Below are positions 16,053-24,200 of a stretch of DNA of 64,000 bases, piece by piece (the first letter of the stretch is position 1; each line of letters begins with the position of its first letter). The stretch is taken from NCBI GenBank assembly GCA_020436225.1, contig JAGQYE010000042.1, forward strand, positions 29,862 through 93,861, read 5' to 3'. A model generated the notes under the pieces. It was not told the origin of the DNA and made no database searches. It saw only the letters and a program-made list of their open reading frames with translations. The stretch is from Bacteroidota bacterium. Its GTDB lineage: Bacteria; Bacteroidota; Bacteroidia; Chitinophagales; JADIYW01. The position numbers and the translations under genes were made by a program.

Positions 16053-17546
16053 ATGCGACTAAAATTTTGTTGGATAATTGTTGTGCTTCTTTTGCTGTTT
16101 GGCTGCACAAAAGATGTTATAAAAGTTTCTGAGAAACTATTGTATGCCAGAAAAGGAACAAATGCAGGAATATACGACCAACAAGGCAGATACGTCATCT
16201 TGCGAGGTGTAAATTATAATGTTTTAGGTGATTATTGGCAAGCAAATCCAAGCATTCCAACTACTAAATCTTTCGATGAAGAAGACTTTAAAATGATGGC
16301 TTCTTATGGTATTAATTGCGTCCGATTAATTTTTAGTTGGAGCCAATTAGAACCGCAACGCGGGCAATATAATCAAGCATATATCAACCGAATTATACAT
16401 GCCATCGAGATTGCGGATAAGTATAATATCTATGTTTTATTGGATATGCATCAAGATGCCTTTACAAAATTTATCTTTTCATCTGCAAACGAAAACTGTA
16501 CAAATCCTTTAAATGGTTGGGATGGCGCACCTCAATGGGCAGTTTTTACAGATGATAAACCAACGTGTATGTCAAGCTCAAATGGAGTTGGAGGAAGAGA
16601 AAGTAGCGTGGCAGTTATACATGCTTGGCAAAATTTCTGGGATAATAAAAATGGTATTCAAGACGCTTGTATCCAAGCATGGAAAACCTTAGTAAAACAA
16701 ACGGCAAAGTACGATAATGTGGTTGGTTACGATTTATTGAATGAGCCGAGTTTAGGTTATAAACCTATCAATGAAGAATCGTATAAATTAGGTAAATTTT
16801 ATCGACAAACAATCAATGTCATTCGCAATACAGAAAAAGAAGTAAACGCTAACCAACATATTATTTTCTTTGAGATGAGCGTTACTTGGAATGGGCAAGC
16901 AATTCCTTTTATTCCAATGCCTGATTTTACCAATGAAGAAAATATCATCTTTGCACCACATCATTATTTTGAGTCAATTTCCAATTTATTTACAATAGAA
17001 CAAGGATTGGATTTGTTGTATGGTCTTTCAAAATTATATCAAACAACAACGTTTATCGGAGAGTTTGGTTTCTTTGGAAATCCAAGTGATGATGTCAATA
17101 AATTCAAACGTTTTGCTAAAAAAGAAGATGCCAATTTTACTTCTTCTACATGGTGGCAATGGGCACAGGCACCCGGCGATCCACATGCAATCAGCTGGGA
17201 CGGAACGCAATACGAACAAACATCCATGCACTTGATTGAGCTAAATAAGAATGCACAATTTACAGGCAATAAAAATGAATTCTATCTCGATGTATTAAGT
17301 AGAACAAGACCCAATGCGATCTGTGGCAAACCAATAAAATTGGTTTCTAATCCTGATGATGGAACAATGGAATTACAAGCAAATACAAATTCTCCGGGCA
17401 TTACAACACTTTGGATTCCTAATAGATTCGGTGTACCCAAATTTTCAGGTTCAAATAGTAAATTAGAAAAATTAGATGAAGTAGAAGGAGGTTATATAGC
17501 AACAATTAATGCAGAAGGAACGTATATTATAAAGGTTAACTATTGA
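16053..17546 (+). CDS. GH5 glycoside hydrolase lipoprotein, endoglycoceramidase-like
   Basis: A 497-residue exported lipoprotein (lipobox LLFGC, Cys at about residue 18). The catalytic (beta/alpha)8 barrel spans about residues 40-400, with family GH5 clan A landmarks: LRGVNYN near 50, DMHQD near 131, the acid/base Glu in LLNEPS near 230, HHYF near 305 and the nucleophile Glu in GEFGFFG near 337. The DMHQD and NEPS pattern and a C-terminal beta-sandwich (about 405-497) match endoglycoceramidases and related glycolipid hydrolases, which cleave oligosaccharides from sphingolipids or other lipids. Since many Bacteroidota make sphingolipids themselves, the target may be own, host or environmental glycolipid. 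It is monocistronic, ended by the hairpin at 17616. Exact substrate is not proven. Confidence 0.85.
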   Translation: MRLKFCWIIVVLLLLFGCTKDVIKVSEKLLYARKGTNAGIYDQQGRYVILRGVNYNVLGDYWQANPSIPTTKSFDEEDFKMMASYGINCVRLIFSWSQLEPQRGQYNQAYINRIIHAIEIADKYNIYVLLDMHQDAFTKFIFSSANENCTNPLNGWDGAPQWAVFTDDKPTCMSSSNGVGGRESSVAVIHAWQNFWDNKNGIQDACIQAWKTLVKQTAKYDNVVGYDLLNEPSLGYKPINEESYKLGKFYRQTINVIRNTEKEVNANQHIIFFEMSVTWNGQAIPFIPMPDFTNEENIIFAPHHYFESISNLFTIEQGLDLLYGLSKLYQTTTFIGEFGFFGNPSDDVNKFKRFAKKEDANFTSSTWWQWAQAPGDPHAISWDGTQYEQTSMHLIELNKNAQFTGNKNEFYLDVLSRTRPNAICGKPIKLVSNPDDGTMELQANTNSPGITTLWIPNRFGVPKFSGSNSKLEKLDEVEGGYIATINAEGTYIIKVNY

Positions 17547-17615
17547 TTTTCCATATATTTTCCTGTTTGATTTATACCTAATCTTGAAGAATATTTTGCT
17601 ATTAATCAATTAATT

Positions 17616-17646
17616 TTGATACTTAACAAAAGTATCAAGTTTTTTT
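17616..17646 (+). terminator. Hairpin terminator or leader attenuator before the first T9SS module
   Basis: A perfect 9-bp AT-rich stem TTGATACTT / AAGTATCAA (17616-17624 and 17630-17638, loop AACAA) is followed by G and a T-run. It is about 70 bases after the GH5 stop and about 35 bases before the small secreted gene, so it can terminate GH5 or attenuate read-through into the module. Confidence 0.6.
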
Positions 17647-17681
17647 ATTAATTTTATTACAATCTATTAAACATTTATTGT

Positions 17682-18191
17682 ATGAAAAAATATCTACATA
17701 TCATCATTTTTTTTGGCTTAATGACAGCGCAAGTTGTCTTAGCACAAGATGATCAATCATCACCAAATAATAAAATTGCACCTACTGTTACAGGATATTA
17801 TCAATCCATAAACTTGGATGAGGATACACCTTGTACGTGCGATACAAAAACACAACGTACACATGACTTAGCAAAAGGACTAAGACCTTATGATGTAATT
17901 AATTACAAATTGCATGCATATAAATTTACTTTTGGTAGCTCAACAGTTGGAGTTTCTAAATTATTCAAAGCATTTGAGAACGATAAATCAGTTTATAAGG
18001 TTTCCATGAAAGAATGGGATTCATTTATGTTGTTAACTGATGATACTTTTAATGTTACTTCGTTTGAAAGTGCTGCAAAATCTGTATTTGCAACATTCGA
18101 ACCTATAGATGTAGAATCTTTCCTTCAAAGAAAGAATACTACTTCTTATAATGAGTATGTAAAGTATAAACAAGAATCCTCAAAAAAATAA
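17682..18191 (+). CDS. Small secreted protein, first copy of the T9SS-giant module
   Basis: A 169-residue protein with a Sec signal peptide (MKKYLHIIIFFGLM...VLAQ, cleavage near residue 21). The mature part has a CTC motif (DTPCTCDTKTQRTHDLAKGL, about residues 49-68) and a compact domain with the pattern VSKLFKAFENDKSVYKVSM then DSFMLLTDDTFNVTSFESA, which looks like an alternating beta-alpha-beta ferredoxin-like fold. It is clearly paralogous to the protein encoded at 30117-30608 (GVSKLFKAFEND, CTC, SFMLL, DDTF conserved). Each copy is immediately upstream of a giant T9SS substrate (32-base gap here), so the two gene products probably act together. Family and function unknown to me; a chaperone, cap or assembly role for the giant protein is only a guess. 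Confidence 0.8.
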   Translation: MKKYLHIIIFFGLMTAQVVLAQDDQSSPNNKIAPTVTGYYQSINLDEDTPCTCDTKTQRTHDLAKGLRPYDVINYKLHAYKFTFGSSTVGVSKLFKAFENDKSVYKVSMKEWDSFMLLTDDTFNVTSFESAAKSVFATFEPIDVESFLQRKNTTSYNEYVKYKQESSKK

Positions 18192-18223
18192 TTCGATTTA
18201 AAACCAATTAATATTTTTTGCGG

Positions 18224-21200
18224 ATGAAATCTAATTACAAATATTTTTCATTTTTTCTTTTACTCCTTCTTTTAGGATGTTCGTCAAATAGTTTTGCGCA
18301 GAAAACATTGCGATTAAGAATCATAAGCATTAGTGCCAATAATACTGCCGGAACAGACTGTGATGCCAATTGCATAGGTACATCAGATAACCAGTTAGAC
18401 TGGGTTTTTGATATTGATGATGGAGGAACAGATGTAGATGAAGATTGTTATAACCTGAGTGATGACCAAAATAGCAACACTACTTATCCCAATTATGTTG
18501 TTTGGGATAGAAGCTATGATTTTGCTTGTCAATGGCCAAGTGGAGCGATAGATTTTAACGTAGAAGGTTGGGATCAAGATTGTGCAGATGCTTGTATAGG
18601 AGGAGGTTTCGGAAATGTAGTCAGCGATTTAGCCTGCACTGTTAATGTAAATCGGGCATATCCTGCTAATAATGCAACAAGTGGAACCTACGGACCATAT
18701 ACAGCAACGTGCAATTATAATAGTGGATTTAATGGAGGTTGGAATTGTGCCGGAACGATAACAGTCACATATCAATGGGAAGTTTCCGGCAGTTATCGCT
18801 CACAAACGAATGATAACTTTATTTGTGGTGCTTATAATATGGGAACAGTGGGCGCAGGAGGAACTATAAATAGGAATAATTTTACAAATATAAACTATAC
18901 AACGGAAGATATTTGTGCTTCGAATGAACCAAATAATGATTCAGGAGATGAAACAGTTTGGATGAAATTTACAACGAGTGCAGACCCGGGAACCGAAGTA
19001 ACAGTGGATGTAGATGCAATAGGTGGTTCGGGTACAGGTGGGACATTATGTATTGCAGGAGGTACAGTTTTTGGTTGGACAAGAGTATATGAAGGTCCGA
19101 CATCTTTATCAGGTTGTCCATTTACGTATACTACTAATCCTTTTACACAAATATCTCAAGTGGGTTCAGTTGCCTCTTTAGGAACGGATAATAGTAAAAT
19201 TGAAATTAGCTGTCCGAAACCTAATCAAACGTATTATGTACAAGTAGAAATGCAAGGTATAGCTACTTGTGATATGGGTCGATTTAATTTATCAGTTTCT
19301 GATAATGGTGTTCACGCTGGTCCTGATTATATTTGTATGCCTGCAAGTTCAACTACTCCTGGGGTAAATGGTTTTATGGGAACATTAAATAGTTCTTATG
19401 ACCCACGAACTTCAACAGGCTCGCCAACATCGTGGGATGGAGGAGATTATGATTTAGCTATTTTTAATCAATCTACAGATTGTGCATCAGAAAGTACAGG
19501 TTGTTGTAGTGAACCAGATCATACAACAATTTTATCTGGCTTAAATAAAACCGTGTGGTATCGTTTTAGAACGCCGGCACCAGACTATCCGTCTGCTCCA
19601 CCTTTAGCACAATTAGCACATACGTATAAAGTGCTAGTTGAAAGACTTGGATCTTCAGGAACTTTAACCTATCCTGCTGTCTATGTTTATGAAGAATCTG
19701 CAGTTACTACTAGAAATTGTCCAAACAATAACGGAGATTATGCTAACCTTACTTTCTTAGAACGAGATGAAATAGACCCATTGAATATAGTAAATGGTGG
19801 CGATGCAGAAGTTGAACGTCTATGCCTAAAACCAAATACAAACTATTATATTCAAGTTGATCCGGTGGGCACAACGAATAGAGTTGATTTTAATATTAAA
19901 GTTGTTAAAGACCAATTCCGACCATCTGATATGATTTGTGATGCAGTCGATTTAGGCTATATAACCACTAACGGACTACAGAATGGACCAACAACAGGAG
20001 TTAATTGGTCAAATAATGGACCTTCTTCAAAATTGGGTACTGCAAAATTCTTTGGATTGCCACATACTAATAAATGTACTTCTGGAGAACCTGGAGAACC
20101 GGGTGCATCACCGGGTGGCCCAAACCCAAATTCAGGCTCACATACGGCTACTGTTTGGTATAAATTTACTACAGGCAGTAATGTTCCACCGGATTGGATT
20201 TATTGGTATGAGGATGATAATACTTTAAACCATGCTAATAGAGGAACGGTTTGTATTGGTACACTTTTCCAAAGTCGTGTTACTTTCTATAAAAATGCTA
20301 CCTCTTATGCTTGTCCTGTTGGTGGCAATTTAGTAGAAGCTTCTGAAATGAATATTCCTGGAGACTTATGTGATGCAACAACAGGTATAGGTTTTGGAGC
20401 ACCATGCTATGCTGATATGTTCCGATTAAAATGTCCGGAACCCAATACAACCTATTATGTTCAAGTGAAAGATGCAGGTGCCATTACACCTTGTTACGAA
20501 GGTCAATGGAGTTTCGACAATGGATCACATAAAATTACATCGGCACCGACCTTAGGAGGTGCGCCTTCAAATGATAGTATATGTGGTGCTATTAATTTAG
20601 GAACAGTTCCAAATGGAGGTCAAATCAATAATGGCGTTATTTATGATAATTTCTGTGCTACTCCGGATTTGTCTTGGAGAGCAGATTTTACTCAATCTTT
20701 AGATGCAGATGTTTGGTTTAGATTTAGACCGCCTGCTTCAGGTTCTGTCCGTATTACGGCACAATCAGCACCACCTGGTTCTCCGGGGATAGATGATGAT
20801 CTAGATATACAAGCAGCAATTTGGGAACCTATTTTAGGAGATGGAACAGATGCGCATTGTTCAGATCCTCGTTTCTTATGGACGCCAATTATTTCGCAAG
20901 ACCATGGAATTCAAGAAGCCACCGAGGCTGGTGTAGTTACAGCTTTCTATTATGATATTTATAATACTTGTGGAAATAGTTTACTTTGTAATGAAGGAAA
21001 TAGTTTAATTGCCACTTGCTTAGACCCGAATAAATATTATTATTTACAGATTGATGGAGGAAGTTATGCCACTTGTGATTTAATAGACGCGGGCGATTGT
21101 GTTATGGGATATTTCAGACTACAAGTTACAGATGCCGGTTTAGGCTTATACAATAATGCAAGTCCGGGCGATGTGGGCTCACCTTATACAACTTTAGGAA

Positions 21201-24200
21201 TGCCAAATGCTACTTTGAAACATGATGAACCTTGTTTTGCTCAACCGCTTACGATGAATAATGCATCTACAAGCTATGGTTCGTTGACTTGGGTAAATAT
21301 GACCAATAGATGTGCAACTTCAATAAATGACCCAATTCCGGCAGAATGGAATGCAAAGAATTCATCAACGGATAAAACAGTTTGGGCAAGATTTGTTGCA
21401 CCGCCAAGCGGTAAAGTTAAAATACGTGCAGAAAATCGTTCTCAATTAAAAGGAGATGCAGATTATCATGAAAATATAAATATTCAGTTAGCCTTATATC
21501 AAACTACAAATTGTTATGATAAATATCGACTTGTAGAAGTTGGCAATGGCAATGGATTTGATGGCGGAGGTGTAGAAATAGATCCATTAAATGATGACGA
21601 TTATACAGGGATTTGCGTACCATGTACTGGTACGTGTGGTTTTGATGAATATTATGTAGGTCGTTGTTTAATTCCGGGACAAACCTATTACATCATGATA
21701 GATGGAGAAGCAGGATATACGTGCGCTGCAGATGTGGAAGATGTTGAAGGAGATTTTAGAATTTCTGTACAAGAATTAAATGGAATTCCGGCATCAACTA
21801 ACGATTCTATATGTGATGCCTATTTAATGACACCAATCTCTAATACTGTTGGTGCAGTCTATAATTCACCTATCGCATTTAATAATGAATGTGCTTCTAT
21901 TGATATGTCGTATGAAGGTAACGGAAAAATTGCAGACGAAATTGAGGGAGCTGTGTTTGATATTGACGTTGAACACACATTGTGGTTTAAATTCGTTGCA
22001 CCTTCAACAGGAAAAGTAAAAATTGAAGCGTTGGAAGATGGTGGAATTGATGACATTGATTTAGGTATTGCAATTTATGATATTCCAACACAAAATTGTG
22101 CAGATATACAAACAAACGGATTCAAATTTGATGACGATTATGACCCAGCAGTATTTGGAATTGCCAATTCTGATGATGAAGAAATCACAGTTTCTTGCTT
22201 AGTTCCGGGAAGAACGTATTGGGTACAAGTAGATGGTGAAAGCAACATGACTACATGTGGTCCTGCATTTTCCGGAACAGATTGTAAAACTGGTCAATTT
22301 AGAATGAGAATAACTACTTTAGCCTCAGACCCAACTTATGCTTCGAATGTTAACTATTCAAGTCCTGCAGGATCTTCAGCTGGAGGAAATGATATGTTTT
22401 GCGAAGCACATCAAGTAAGAAATGCCGGAGGAACCTATAATCCGGTTAATCAAAATACATATTTAAACCCTGGCGAGACCATTACATTTAATCATAATAA
22501 TAGATGTGCAACTGCAGAACAGAATGAACCGGAAGCTAATGGATGGGATTTGAATCCTTTTGATTCAGACTCCGACCCGACAGTATGGTACACCTTCAAC
22601 ACTGGTCCGGCTTTAGGTCCATTACGTCCGGGTGATATTACGATTAGAGTTACAAATCCTTCAGGTACATGTTTTGATCCGGATGTAGATTTATATGAAT
22701 ATAATGGTACGTTTACTTCAAGTGCATGCGATGCACAAGCAGTAACACATGCACAGTTTAATTCATTAACACGAATCGGAGAAGGAAAAGTATTTAATGT
22801 TTTAAAACCAAGAGAAGAAGAAATAAAAATCTCTTGTCCAAAACCTAACACACGTTACTTTTTGCGAATTTTAGGATCAAGTGCTTGTCCTTTATTTGGT
22901 TCTGACCAAGGTGATTTTGATGTTTCTATCTCAATGAGTAGTGTTAATATAAATTTCCAAACCAATGATAATATTTGTGGAGCATCAAATGTAGGAAGTG
23001 GAACATTAAATTCAGGTTCAACTCTGTCACTAACTAATCAAAATAATATTTGCGCAACTCAAGAATTTAATGAACCAAATACTTCTCAAGGATGTGTTCA
23101 AAATGAACCATGCTATGATGAAACAATGTGGCATAAATTTACGACAGGTCCAAATCCTGGCGCAGTAGAAGTTGAGATAACTTCACTCGTAGGAATTGGT
23201 GGTTTCTTTACTGTTCCATCTGTAACAGTATATAAATATGTTCCTTCCGGAGATCCATGTTCTTCAACACCATTTTCAAATATTGTTGCTTTAGATGATG
23301 ATATGGGATTTGCAACATTATTGGGTGGAATAATTGATCCAACAGCTAAAGTTACCCTAAATTGTGTTTCTCCAAATACAACATATTATATTCAAGTAGA
23401 TGGAGCAGATGTAAGTTTATTCGGCTTTACTTTCCCTGGCTTTACAGATAATTATTATTATAATGTTGATGTAAGAGATTTGGGAAGTGGCACAGGAAGA
23501 CCGGCAAATGATAATCTGGCATTTGCAATTCCGGCAGACGATGTAGCTCCTATTGATGGTATGCTTCCGGCAAGTGGTTCACTAACAGTATCAGGACATA
23601 ACAGATGTGCTACGTGCGAAAATGGAGAAAATGGAGATTATTGTGGAAATAATACTACTGACCATACAGCTGCTTTTGGAGCAGAAGATGAAACTGTTTG
23701 GTATTATTTTACAACACCGGCAACTCCGGGTACAACTACTATAACTGTAGCTGATGATCCTGCAGTAAGCGGAACGTTTAGTCCTAATTTTACTTTATAT
23801 TACAACAATGGCTCTTATCCACTCTTTAGAAATACAAGTGGCATTAGTAACAATCTAATTCAAGAAGGTTCAACAAAGAGTTCATTATACGGTACTGCAT
23901 CGGGAAGCTATACATGTTTATTACCGAATACGAAATATTATTTACAAATTGATGGAAACGATAATGTTCCCGGAACAGATGACCAAAATAATTTCTTAGT
24001 TACCATTACAGATGATGGTTCCGGTACACCTGGCCCAACATCTCCAACTAATTATGATTTAATTTGCTCTTCAGAAAATTTAACTATTCCAACCAATGGA
24101 ACAAACGGAAACTTAACTAGAACCAATAAATGTGCTTGGGAAGAAGCGGGTGAGCCGAATACAAGCAACAATATGGGAAATACCGGAGATGATGTTACTT

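Noticed and set aside
22492..22851. 119-codon antisense frame inside giant 1
   Set aside because: Shadow of the sense coding frame; no motif, no promoter and no homology visible to me.
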